This document shows, one piece after another, positions 1 through 6,293 of a DNA stretch of 12,966 nucleotides. The number at the start of each line of letters is the position of its first letter. Position 1 is the stretch's first letter. The DNA is from Sinorhizobium sp. (GTDB taxonomy: Bacteria; Pseudomonadota; Alphaproteobacteria; Rhizobiales; Rhizobiaceae), in NCBI GenBank assembly GCA_031178305.1, contig JAPSJG010000043.1:1-12966 (forward strand), given 5' to 3'. The notes under the pieces are model-generated. The model searched no databases, had not been told where the DNA came from, and worked only from the letters and a program-made list of their open reading frames with translations. Made by a program: the position numbers and the translations under genes.

Positions 1-426
1 AAGCGTATCGCCGGGCCTGAAATCAACGCAGTCCAAGCTTGCCTGGCAGATCGCCGGACCGACCGGGAACCACGGCGGCCGCATGAATTCGTCGAGCATT
101 TCCTTGGTCGACATCTGGCCGTGCAGATGGCCGGACCAGAAGCGCACCGCTGTGCTGCACCGGTAGATCGGTTTGAAGTAGGGCAGACCGATGATGTGGT
201 CGTAATGGGTGTGGGTGAAGAAGACGTCGAATTTCGAAACGCCTTCCCCCATCAGCGAGAGCCCGGCCTCGCGCACACCCGATCCGGCGTCGAAGATCAA
301 GACCTCGCTGCCGCAGCGGACTTCGATGCACGACGTGTTGCCGCCATAGAGCATGAATTGCTCGCCGGAAACCGGCAAACTGCCTCTTACGCCCCAAAAC
401 CTCACGCGAAAGGTGTTTTCCTGCAT
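1..426 (-). CDS. MBL-fold metallo-hydrolase, C-terminally truncated by window edge
   Basis: Only the first 142 codons are inside the window, reading leftwards from an ATG at 426-424 and open to position 1. The N-terminus (residues 10-16 FWGVRGS, then YGGNTSCIEV at 27-36 and LIFDAGSG at 43-50) is typical of the PhnP/RNase Z-like branch of metallo-beta-lactamase-fold hydrolases. The metal-binding motif HTHYDH is at residues 72-77, in the expected HxHxDH form, followed by IIGLPYF. The protein is therefore probably a soluble, dinuclear-metal (Zn, Mn or Fe) phosphoesterase or related hydrolase. The substrate cannot be read from the sequence. Relatives of this branch include cyclic-phosphate hydrolases, so a cyclic-nucleotide phosphodiesterase role is possible given the cyclase genes nearby, but that is inference. 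The Shine-Dalgarno is weak (only GGA next to the ATG). It is divergent from the DUF3095 gene across 411 bp. Confidence 0.85.
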   Translation of the reverse strand, partial: MQENTFRVRFWGVRGSLPVSGEQFMLYGGNTSCIEVRCGSEVLIFDAGSGVREAGLSLMGEGVSKFDVFFTHTHYDHIIGLPYFKPIYRCSTAVRFWSGHLHGQMSTKEMLDEFMRPPWFPVGPAICQASLDCVDFRPGDTL

Positions 427-664
427 TCCAGCTTCAGTTTCGTCCTGCCCGCTTGGCACCTTGCCACGGTGCGCCGACTAGACAAGCACAGATTATGACG
501 GTCCTGCAATGGCATTAGAGCAGGATGCGCTCACATAGGCTGGCGCCACCGCTCTTTTGGTTTGTTTTTGCGCCGGTCGGCGCGGCTTGCCTCACCCGGA
601 CCACCCCCTTGAAACTCCGTCGCCGCGCCCCCAAGATCATTTATCCGTTTTCCAGTTCGGAGTA

Positions 665-790
665 AGAATCGATCTAGCGCGGGATGAGGGAAAGTGTGCG
701 CGGTTTTCCACTCGCATCCCGCGCTACTTCTTAGAATCGATCGCGTTTATGATTTTAGGCCGGTCCGACGTAAAATCATCGTGATCTAGA
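665..790. repeat. RIME-like rhizobial intergenic mosaic palindromic element
   Basis: Two palindromes lie side by side. The first has 12-bp perfect arms, TAGCGCGGGATG at 675-686 and CATCCCGCGCTA at 715-726, with an imperfect inner stem built from GGGAAAGTGTGCGCGG and GGTTTTCC. The second has 9-bp perfect arms, ATGATTTTA at 749-757 and TAAAATCAT at 771-779. The 10-mer AGAATCGATC occurs as a direct repeat at 665-674 and 733-742, flanking the first palindrome, and GATCTAG occurs at both ends (671-677 and 783-789). This architecture matches the dispersed Rhizobium-specific intergenic mosaic elements (RIMEs and related motifs) known from Sinorhizobium and Agrobacterium genomes. The family match is from memory; the palindromes themselves are directly visible. 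Such elements usually sit between genes and can fold in the transcript. Confidence 0.75.
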
Positions 791-795
791 GGGAT

Positions 796-814
796 CCGCG
801 GCGCCAAGCCGCGG
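796..814 (+). promoter_or_regulatory. GC-rich hairpin just upstream of the DUF3095 ribosome binding site
   Basis: CCGCGGC at 796-802 and GCCGCGG at 808-814 form a perfect 7-bp stem with a 5-nt loop. It ends 8 nt before the AAGGA ribosome binding site at 823-827. There is no T-run, so it is not an intrinsic terminator. It could stabilise the leader or influence ribosome access; no function can be proved from sequence. Confidence 0.4.
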
Positions 815-837
815 GCCAATGAAAGGAACGGGCGTCC

Positions 838-2037
838 ATGGCTGAGCCGGTCGACATGCAATTCTACGCGAGTCTACCGCTCTTCGATGCGTTCGAACGC
901 GTCGCGGACGAGGCCAATTACCGCCCTCTGCCTGAGGGCTGGCTGCTGGCCGTGGCCGACATCGTCAATTCGACCGGGGCGATCGCGGAAGGCCGATACA
1001 AGATCGTAAACATGGCCGGCGCCAGCGTGATTTCCGCGTTGATGAATGCGCTCGACGAGCGAAACCTGCCTTTCGTCTTCGGTGGCGACGGAGCGCTTGC
1101 GGCGATACCGGCGGCGCTGGCGGTCAAGGCGAGCGCGGCACTGGCCGCCGCCAAGATCTGGGTGGCGGAGGAACTCGGCCTCGAACTGCGGGTCGCGCTC
1201 GTGCCGATCGCCGATATTCGCGCGCAGGGCCTGGATATGCGCGTTGCACGCTTCAAGGCGAGCGAGGAGGTGTCCTACGCCATGTTTTCCGGCGGTGGCG
1301 CCAGTTGGGCGGAGGCGGAAATGAAGGCGGGGCGCTACCATGTCGAGGCGGCGCCGCCCGGCACCCGCCCCGACCTGACGGGGCTTTCGTGCCGCTGGAA
1401 TCCGATCGGCTCCCGGCATGGCACGATCGTCTCGATCATTGCGCTGCCCGGCGCGCGTGGCAGCGGTCCTGAGTTCCAGGGATTGATCGGTGACATCGTG
1501 GCGCTCGCCGAAGGCGAGGAGCGGGGCGGGCATCCGGTTCCGGATGAAGGTCCGGAGCCGCGGCTTTCGATCAAGGGCGTAACGATGGAATCGCGCGCAT
1601 TTGCGCCGGCGTGGCGACTGCTCGCCTGGTCCTGGATAGCGCTGCAGAGTTTCGTTTTGTTCCTGTGCTTCCGGCTTGGCTTCAATCTCGGCAGATTCGA
1701 CGTCACGCAATATAAGCGCGATCTCGCGAGCAATTCCGATTTCCGCAAGTTCGACGACGGGCTCAAGATGACGCTCGACGTCAGCGCCGAGCGCCTGCGC
1801 CGGATTGAGGAGCGGCTGCGGCAGGGCGTGGATGCGGGCATCTGCCGTTATGGGTTGCATCAGCAGGATGCGGCGCTGATGACCTGTATCGTTCCTTCGC
1901 CAATGAGCCGCGACCACATGCACTTCATCGACGGTGCGGCCGGAGGTTACGCGATGGCCGCACGGAACCTCAAGACGACCTTTCCCGGGCGAATGCCTAC
2001 AGCGCCGCGCGTCTTACCAGACGCGCAACCACGGTAG
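838..2037 (+). CDS. DUF3095 family protein (class III cyclase-like)
   Basis: The 399-residue product matches the DUF3095 family, a poorly characterised group related to class III adenylate/guanylate cyclases. The family reading rests on AVADIVNST at about residues 38-46 and FVFGGDGALAA at about 79-89. These correspond in position and wording to the two metal-binding aspartates of class III cyclases (here D41 and D84). A stretch VALVPIADIRAQG follows where cyclases have their third core strand. The NxxxR transition-state pair was not obvious, so catalytic activity is uncertain. A hydrophobic segment at about 259-282 (LLAWSWIALQSFVLFLCF) could anchor or associate the protein with the membrane. 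The start is supported by AAGGA at 823-827, 10 nt before the ATG; an internal ATG at codon 7 lacks comparable support. It converges on the sugar-nucleotide dehydrogenase gene, 20 bp away. Function is unknown. Confidence 0.85.
   Translation: MAEPVDMQFYASLPLFDAFERVADEANYRPLPEGWLLAVADIVNSTGAIAEGRYKIVNMAGASVISALMNALDERNLPFVFGGDGALAAIPAALAVKASAALAAAKIWVAEELGLELRVALVPIADIRAQGLDMRVARFKASEEVSYAMFSGGGASWAEAEMKAGRYHVEAAPPGTRPDLTGLSCRWNPIGSRHGTIVSIIALPGARGSGPEFQGLIGDIVALAEGEERGGHPVPDEGPEPRLSIKGVTMESRAFAPAWRLLAWSWIALQSFVLFLCFRLGFNLGRFDVTQYKRDLASNSDFRKFDDGLKMTLDVSAERLRRIEERLRQGVDAGICRYGLHQQDAALMTCIVPSPMSRDHMHFIDGAAGGYAMAARNLKTTFPGRMPTAPRVLPDAQPR
2007..2026. terminator. Possible bidirectional hairpin at convergent gene ends
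   Basis: GCGCGTC (2007-2013) and GACGCGC (2020-2026) form a perfect 7-bp stem with a 6-nt loop at the very end of the DUF3095 coding region, about 30 bp beyond the stop codon of the convergent dehydrogenase. Neither side has a T-tract, so classical intrinsic termination is not supported. It could act as a transcript-end stem for either gene, or be coincidental in GC-rich coding DNA. Confidence 0.25.
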
Positions 2038-2057
2038 CGGCGCGGCCGGCGCTTCGG

Positions 2058-3395
2058 TCATGCCTTCACGATGTGGTCTGCCGCAAGGCCGCGGCGGGCA
2101 AAAACGTTGCGGGTGTCGACGATCAGCGGTGCCCAGCGCGTGAGCGCCGCATAGTCTACGGCATCATGGTCCGTCGCGATCAAGACGGCGTCGAAATCCC
2201 GCACACTCTGCTCGTCGAAGGCGATCGACCGGCGGCCCTTGAGGGCCAGATGCTCGCGGGTCGAGGGAATTTCCTCGACATGCGGATCGTAGAAGCCGGC
2301 CTTGCCCCCGCGCTCCTCAATGATCTCGATCAGCCTGAGCGACGGGCTCTCGCGGATGTCCGGAACGTTCTTCTTGTAGGCGAGGCCGATGATCAGCACC
2401 TTCGAGCGGCTGAGCGCCTTGCCCTGCCGGCGGTCGAGCGCTTCTGCGAGGCGACCGACAACGTGACGGGGCATCGCGGAGTTGATCTCGCCGGCGAGCT
2501 CGATGAAACGGGTCGGCAGTTCATATTCTCGTGATTTCCAGGTGAGGTAGAACGGATCGATCGGGATGCAGTGCCCGCCGAGCCCGGGGCCCGGATAGAA
2601 AGGCATGTAACCGAACGGTTTCGTCTTGGCGGCTTCGATCACTTCCCAGATGTCGATGCCCATCGCTTCGTAGACGACCTTGAGTTCGTTAACGAGCGCG
2701 ATGTTGACCGCCCGGAAGATATTCTCGGTGAGCTTCACCGCCTCGGCCGTCGCATTGGAGGAGACCGGAACAACGGTCGACACCACCGCGCCATAGAAGC
2801 GCTCCATCAGCGTTGCCGCGAGCGGACCGTCGCCGGCCACGACCTTGGGGATATTGTCGGTTTGGAAGGACCGGTTGCCTGGATCCTCGCGTTCCGGCGA
2901 GAAGCCGAGGAAGAAATCCGTGCCGGATTTCAATCCCGTCTCCTCCAGGATCGCACGCATCACGCCGTCGGTCGTGCCCGGATAGGTCGTCGACTCGAGC
3001 ACGACTAGTTGACCGGGCCTGAGCGTCCCGGCGATAGAGCGCGACGTGTTTTCCACGAAAGAAAGGTCGGGGTCGCGGTGTTTGGTGAGCGGCGTCGGAA
3101 CGCAGACCACGATGACGTCGCAGGATGCGAGCGTCGCGAAATCGGTGGTCGAGCGGAACCGCCCGGCGGCTGCTTCCCGCCCAAGAGCGTCGTCCGCTAC
3201 CGCTTCGATATAGGAACGTCCTTCGTCGAGAGCGACGATCTTTCCGGGGTCGATGTCGAAACCGGTCACCGGAAAGCCTGCGCGCGCGATCGCGATCGCG
3301 AGCGGCAGGCCGACATAGCCAAGTCCGATGACGCCGACATGGGCCGTGCGCGCTAAGATCGATTGGAGGAGCCGGTCGTGATGTGGGGAGGTCAA
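2058..3395 (-). CDS. Nucleotide sugar dehydrogenase (UDP-GlcNAc/ManNAc 6-dehydrogenase type)
   Basis: It is predicted to oxidise C6 of a UDP-sugar to the uronic acid in two NAD-dependent steps in the cytoplasm, supplying an acidic sugar for surface or secreted polysaccharide. With the chosen TTG start the protein has 445 residues, normal for the family. The N-terminal Rossmann motif GLGYVG is at residues 24-29, followed by the dinucleotide-fold acid in TGFDID. The central helix segment VKLTENIFRAVNIALVNE is present. The catalytic loop GPGLGGHCIPIDPFYLTWK carries the nucleophile C276. The loop wording resembles WbpA-type UDP-GlcNAc dehydrogenases more than UDP-glucose dehydrogenases, but substrate is inference. 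The TTG at 3395 has GGAAG 6 nt upstream. The only upstream ATG (3557) would add 54 residues without family character. It is divergent from the cyclase-lyase pair, sharing 386 bp. Confidence 0.92.
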   Translation of the reverse strand: MTSPHHDRLLQSILARTAHVGVIGLGYVGLPLAIAIARAGFPVTGFDIDPGKIVALDEGRSYIEAVADDALGREAAAGRFRSTTDFATLASCDVIVVCVPTPLTKHRDPDLSFVENTSRSIAGTLRPGQLVVLESTTYPGTTDGVMRAILEETGLKSGTDFFLGFSPEREDPGNRSFQTDNIPKVVAGDGPLAATLMERFYGAVVSTVVPVSSNATAEAVKLTENIFRAVNIALVNELKVVYEAMGIDIWEVIEAAKTKPFGYMPFYPGPGLGGHCIPIDPFYLTWKSREYELPTRFIELAGEINSAMPRHVVGRLAEALDRRQGKALSRSKVLIIGLAYKKNVPDIRESPSLRLIEIIEERGGKAGFYDPHVEEIPSTREHLALKGRRSIAFDEQSVRDFDAVLIATDHDAVDYAALTRWAPLIVDTRNVFARRGLAADHIVKA

Positions 3396-3781
3396 GATTC
3401 GCTTCCAGTTTTGAGGCGACCTTTCGGTGATGCGAGCCGCCGTTTTCGGTTCCGATTTGTTGGCGACAACCCTGCCGCAAGTCAAGCACTGGTCTATAAC
3501 TTGCGAGCAACCCCAGCAATTACAGGGTGTTAAACGCGCCACCACTCCGTGTAGCATTCGTCAGCAATCAAAAATTGCGGACGTCTCTGGAAATTCTGTT
3601 CGGCGGTGAATATCTGCAGCGCAGCTTCTGGCGATCCAATCACTGAACGACGTGGTGCAGCCGCCAGAAGCTTTTTCATTATCGACGGCGCAACCCCTCA
3701 TGCTGCTCCGGGCCGGGCGACCCCTGTCGCTCGTCTGCGGAACGGCGGGCATAGCCGGCATAGCGACGACGAGGATATGCA
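3396..3781. other. Divergent intergenic region between dehydrogenase and cyclase genes
   Basis: The 386-bp region holds the leaders of both genes if the dehydrogenase starts at its TTG. On the minus strand a CTTGAC at 3487-3482 matches the usual rhizobial -35 hexamer, but the sequence 17 nt further on is a poor -10. A short hairpin GCAAT (3564-3568)/ATTGC (3574-3578) lies in the middle. A stronger terminator-like hairpin lies at 3623-3676. No convincing gene is seen; the small open frames lack ribosome binding sites or family features. Confidence 0.6.
3623..3676 (+). terminator. Terminator-like hairpin with T-tract in the cyclase gene leader
   Basis: AGCTTCTGGCG at 3623-3633 and CGCCAGAAGCT at 3662-3672 are perfectly complementary (11 bp), and the second arm runs directly into TTTTT (3672-3676). 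The 28-nt loop can form a small inner CAC/GTG pairing (3641-3643 and 3652-3654). On the plus strand this has the shape of an intrinsic terminator, although the loop is long. No plus-strand protein gene precedes it: the upstream gene is on the other strand. It could therefore end a small RNA or a prematurely stopped leader of the cyclase operon, or the palindrome could be a protein-binding site. It lies about 105 bp before the cyclase start. Confidence 0.45.
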
Positions 3782-5131
3782 ATGAGTCCGACCAATGGCA
3801 GTGTTTCCGAAATCCTCCTGGACAAGGTTGCGGACTGGCTCATGCGCACCTCGCTCAGCGACGAGTCGCTGGAGACGATCGTACGCGGCTTCTGCGAGCG
3901 GCTGGCGGCGGCGGGGCTGCCGCTCATGCGCGTCCACCTGTCCTTTTCGATGCTGCACCCGCTCTACGACGCCCTCGGCTTCACGTGGTGGCGCGGCCGG
4001 GGTATCGAGGTGAGCGGATTGCGTCATGAGGATTTGGCGCGCAATCCGGACCGCTTCCTCCGCAGCCCGTATTATTACCTGCTCAGCAATAACCTCGAGC
4101 ATGTGCGCCGGCGCATCGACCCCGCCCAGCCGTCGGAATTTCCGATCTTTGACGAACTTAAGGAGCAGGGGGCGACCGACTATATCGCCTTCATGCAGCC
4201 GCTCGGGGCCGAATCCGAGCATGGCATGGTTGGTTCCTGGACGACCGATCGCCACGGCGGCTTCACAGACGACGTGATTGCCGCACTGCTCAGGCTTCAG
4301 AACCATCTGGCGGTCGCGGCAAAGGTCGCGGTGCTCGGTAAGCTCGCCGACAACATGCTGACGACCTATCTCGGCGCCAATGCCGGACGGCGCGTCATGA
4401 GCGGCCAAGTCCGGCGCGGCGACGGCGAAACGGTTCGCGCGGCTCTCGTGATGGCGGACATGCGCGACTCCACCATGCTGGCGGAGAAGGAAGGACGTCA
4501 GGCCTATATCGAGACACTCAACGGATTTTTCGATGCGATCGCCACGCCCTTCAACCGCAATGGCGGACAGATACTGAGCTTCATCGGCGACGGCTTCATC
4601 GCCGTCTATCCTTGCGGACGGCACAAGGAGCCTTCGGAACTGGCGAGCCGCGAGGCTTTTGCCGCCGTCGGCACGGCGAGCGCCCGCATGGCCGCTCTCA
4701 ATGCCGAGCGCAGGAAACAGGGCCGCGAACCGATCGGCTACGGCATCGGCCTGCATGTGGGCAACGTCATGTTCGGCAATGTCGGCCTTCGTGACCGCCT
4801 GACCTTTTCAGTTTTCGGCTCGGCGGTCAACGAGGTGCAGCGGCTTCAGAGCCTTACGAGGAAATACGGCCACAGCGTCGTCGCCAGCGAAGCTTTCGTG
4901 AATTATTGCGGTGGCGATTGGCTTGCTCTCGGCGAGGAGACGCTGCGCGGCGTGCGGCAGAAATTTACCGTGCTTTATCCACGCGATGCCGCCCTTGCTG
5001 CGATTGCGGAGGAGCGCGCGGAGGATGCGATGGAGGATGGACTTTCCGAAGCGGAGCATGTCATGCTGCTCTATCGCAACAAGAAACAACTGCCGGGCCC
5101 GCGCGGCCTGATCGATAAGATGCTTCAATGA
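3782..5131 (+). CDS. Class III adenylate/guanylate cyclase with N-terminal sensor-like domain
   Basis: The 449-residue, apparently soluble protein should make a cyclic nucleotide (cAMP or cGMP) from the NTP. Residues 1 to about 205 form an N-terminal region of the kind found before many rhizobial cyclases, possibly GAF-like, with no recognised ligand motif. The cyclase domain covers about 218-400. It has metal aspartates D226 (LVMADMRDST) and D270 (FIGDGFIAVYP), the strand GYGIGLHVGNVMFGNVG, and the transition-state pair N350 and R354 (AVNEVQRLQ). By eye, the position usually holding the purine-selecting Lys is S266, and that of the second selecting residue (Asp/Thr) is S343, so substrate choice may be unusual. 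GAGGA at 3771-3775, 6 nt before the ATG, supports the start. The stop overlaps the next gene's ATG (ATGA), indicating coupled translation with the lyase. A structured leader precedes it. Confidence 0.9.
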   Translation: MSPTNGSVSEILLDKVADWLMRTSLSDESLETIVRGFCERLAAAGLPLMRVHLSFSMLHPLYDALGFTWWRGRGIEVSGLRHEDLARNPDRFLRSPYYYLLSNNLEHVRRRIDPAQPSEFPIFDELKEQGATDYIAFMQPLGAESEHGMVGSWTTDRHGGFTDDVIAALLRLQNHLAVAAKVAVLGKLADNMLTTYLGANAGRRVMSGQVRRGDGETVRAALVMADMRDSTMLAEKEGRQAYIETLNGFFDAIATPFNRNGGQILSFIGDGFIAVYPCGRHKEPSELASREAFAAVGTASARMAALNAERRKQGREPIGYGIGLHVGNVMFGNVGLRDRLTFSVFGSAVNEVQRLQSLTRKYGHSVVASEAFVNYCGGDWLALGEETLRGVRQKFTVLYPRDAALAAIAEERAEDAMEDGLSEAEHVMLLYRNKKQLPGPRGLIDKMLQ

Positions 5132-6105
5132 GAGGTTCGATGTTTCGCATAGTTTTGGTCGCTGCCACTGTCGTTCTGTCGGGCGTTACGGGCGCCCAAT
5201 CGTCGGAGCCGCAGACGCCATTGCAGCGCAAACTCGTCGATGGCTTCGAAGGCCAGGACTTCGCGCCCGAAGGCGGGCTCTACTACCGCGAGAATTTCGA
5301 GCAGAGCGCCGGCACCTACGAGTTCCAGAGCCTTGTCAAGCGGACAGGCAGTGGCGGACTGAAGCTCAGTGTCGTCCCCCATTGTCCGAACTTGAACGAC
5401 GGCTGCAGCGAGCGGGCGGAGATCTGGGAGAAGACGGAACTGCGCGTCCCCTATGATCAGGGCGTGTGGTACGGCTTTGCGGTCAAATTCGACGACCCGG
5501 TGCCGAACGGCGATCACCGCTACCTTATCGCGCAATGGAAGCGCGAGATCATCCCCGGAGCCGATGGCGATTTCAGCCCATTCCTGGCGCTGCGCATGGA
5601 ACTCGGTAAGCTCTTTGCGACCGTCGAGACCAATTATCTGCCGCCGGTGTCGACAGGCCCCGAGAATGTCCCGGCGCGCTGCGGGCCTGGCGAGGTGCCC
5701 GTCTGGCTGCGGCCGGATGTCAATCAGATGCGCATTCTGGTCGCAACCGACCGCAACTGGAAAGCAGACGACGGCAGCCTCTTCAATTCCTGTACGAACG
5801 CGGTAACGATCACCGGATATGGCAATCCGCTGCCCGATCCGAAATCCGGCTGGATTGACTTTGCCGTTTACACGAAGCCCGGTCCCGACGGCACCGGACA
5901 CATCGAACTCTATGCCAACGGAAAGCCGGTCGTGTCCGTGAAGGGGCATATCGGCCACGCCGACGAAGGCCTCGGCAAGAATCAGTATTTCAAGTTCGGC
6001 CCGTATCGCGCCGCCGATACCACGAACTGGACGCTTTATTATGACGACTTCCGCCGTTCGCCACATTGTGCCGACGTCCTGACCGGCGGCGTTTGCCCGT
6101 TCTAG
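5128..6105 (+). CDS. Secreted polysaccharide lyase, heparin lyase I-like fold
   Basis: The 325-residue product has a clear Sec signal peptide: a short basic start, the hydrophobic run IVLVAATVVLSGV, and a likely cleavage after about TGA (residues 20-22). The mature part matches the concanavalin-like heparin lyase I-type polysaccharide lyase family. It contains YYRENFEQSAGTYEF, the SERAEIWEK segment near residues 94-102, GVWYGFAVKFDD, HIELYANGKPVVSVKG, and the terminal YFKFGPYR...WTLYYDDFRRS strand. Such enzymes cleave uronic-acid-containing polysaccharide by beta-elimination; the actual polymer is unknown. Six cysteines in the mature region (including C86, C93 and two near the C-terminus) fit an exported, disulfide-bonded protein. 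The ATG at 5128 overlaps the cyclase stop. An in-frame ATG at 5140 has AGAGG 4 nt upstream and could be the real start. It is the last gene before a 188-bp gap. Confidence 0.85.
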   Translation: MRGSMFRIVLVAATVVLSGVTGAQSSEPQTPLQRKLVDGFEGQDFAPEGGLYYRENFEQSAGTYEFQSLVKRTGSGGLKLSVVPHCPNLNDGCSERAEIWEKTELRVPYDQGVWYGFAVKFDDPVPNGDHRYLIAQWKREIIPGADGDFSPFLALRMELGKLFATVETNYLPPVSTGPENVPARCGPGEVPVWLRPDVNQMRILVATDRNWKADDGSLFNSCTNAVTITGYGNPLPDPKSGWIDFAVYTKPGPDGTGHIELYANGKPVVSVKGHIGHADEGLGKNQYFKFGPYRAADTTNWTLYYDDFRRSPHCADVLTGGVCPF

Positions 6106-6293
6106 ATTTCAAGCAAGACTTCCCTCTTTGTTGACACATTTGCCGGTCTGCTGGACAGCCAGTTGAAGCTAGGCTACTGTTTTTGCTACAGCGTGCAATG
6201 CTTCTGTCGGACGCGTGAAGTCGCTGTAACACTTGGCGTTGCTTGCATTTTCAAGGAAATGTGCAAGGAAGGGCATGAGGGAAGCGTGTTGCA
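6106..6293 (+). promoter_or_regulatory. Intergenic region and leader of the ABC transporter operon
   Basis: This 188-bp gap probably holds the transporter promoter. TTGACA at 6131-6136 is a good -35 hexamer but lacks a matching -10 at 17-18 nt. TTGAAG at 6163-6168 with CTACAG 17 nt later (6186-6191) is an alternative, similar to the rhizobial CTTGAC-N17-CTATAT pattern. GCTAC is directly repeated around a T5 run near 6173-6190. CTTGCA (6242-6247) and TGCAAG (6262-6267) could form a hairpin before the AGGG ribosome binding site at 6278-6281. No terminator for the lyase gene is obvious. Promoter calls are tentative. Confidence 0.35.

Larger units (their letters stand above)
427..837. other. Intergenic region between divergent MBL hydrolase and DUF3095 genes
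   Basis: This 411-bp stretch separates two divergently transcribed genes and must hold both promoters, but I could not find a convincing -35/-10 pair for either. It contains a small perfect hairpin (GCACC/GGTGC) near the MBL start, a possible solo repeat arm at 516-529, a mosaic palindromic repeat at about 665-790, and a GC-rich hairpin at 796-814 just before the ribosome binding site of the DUF3095 gene. The open frames across it look like chance products of the repeats and high GC. Confidence 0.7.

Noticed and set aside
23..397. 124-codon minus-strand frame at the left edge
   Set aside because: It is out of frame with the MBL hydrolase, which has clear motifs in the frame starting at 426 on the same strand.
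557..784. 75-codon plus-strand frame in the first intergenic region
   Set aside because: It runs through the palindromic repeat, has no ribosome site and resembles no family.
874..1923. 349-codon minus-strand frame opposite the DUF3095 gene
   Set aside because: Antisense shadow with Arg-rich composition; the plus-strand gene has a ribosome site and family motifs.
3427..3609. 60-codon plus-strand frame in the divergent intergenic region
   Set aside because: No ribosome binding site or family similarity recognised; composition looks random. A small RNA is a better explanation if the region is transcribed.
3777..3785. Two-codon upstream frame (ATG CAA TGA) overlapping the cyclase start
   Set aside because: It could in principle modulate initiation, but such overlaps occur often by chance and the ribosome site is better spaced for the ATG at 3782.
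3698..4756. 352-codon minus-strand frame opposite the cyclase
   Set aside because: No domain character, and it overlaps the catalytic domain of the cyclase on the other strand.
6131..6159. TTGACA as a definite promoter for the transporter operon
   Set aside because: No acceptable -10 element lies 16-19 nt downstream; kept only as a tentative note in the intergenic entry.
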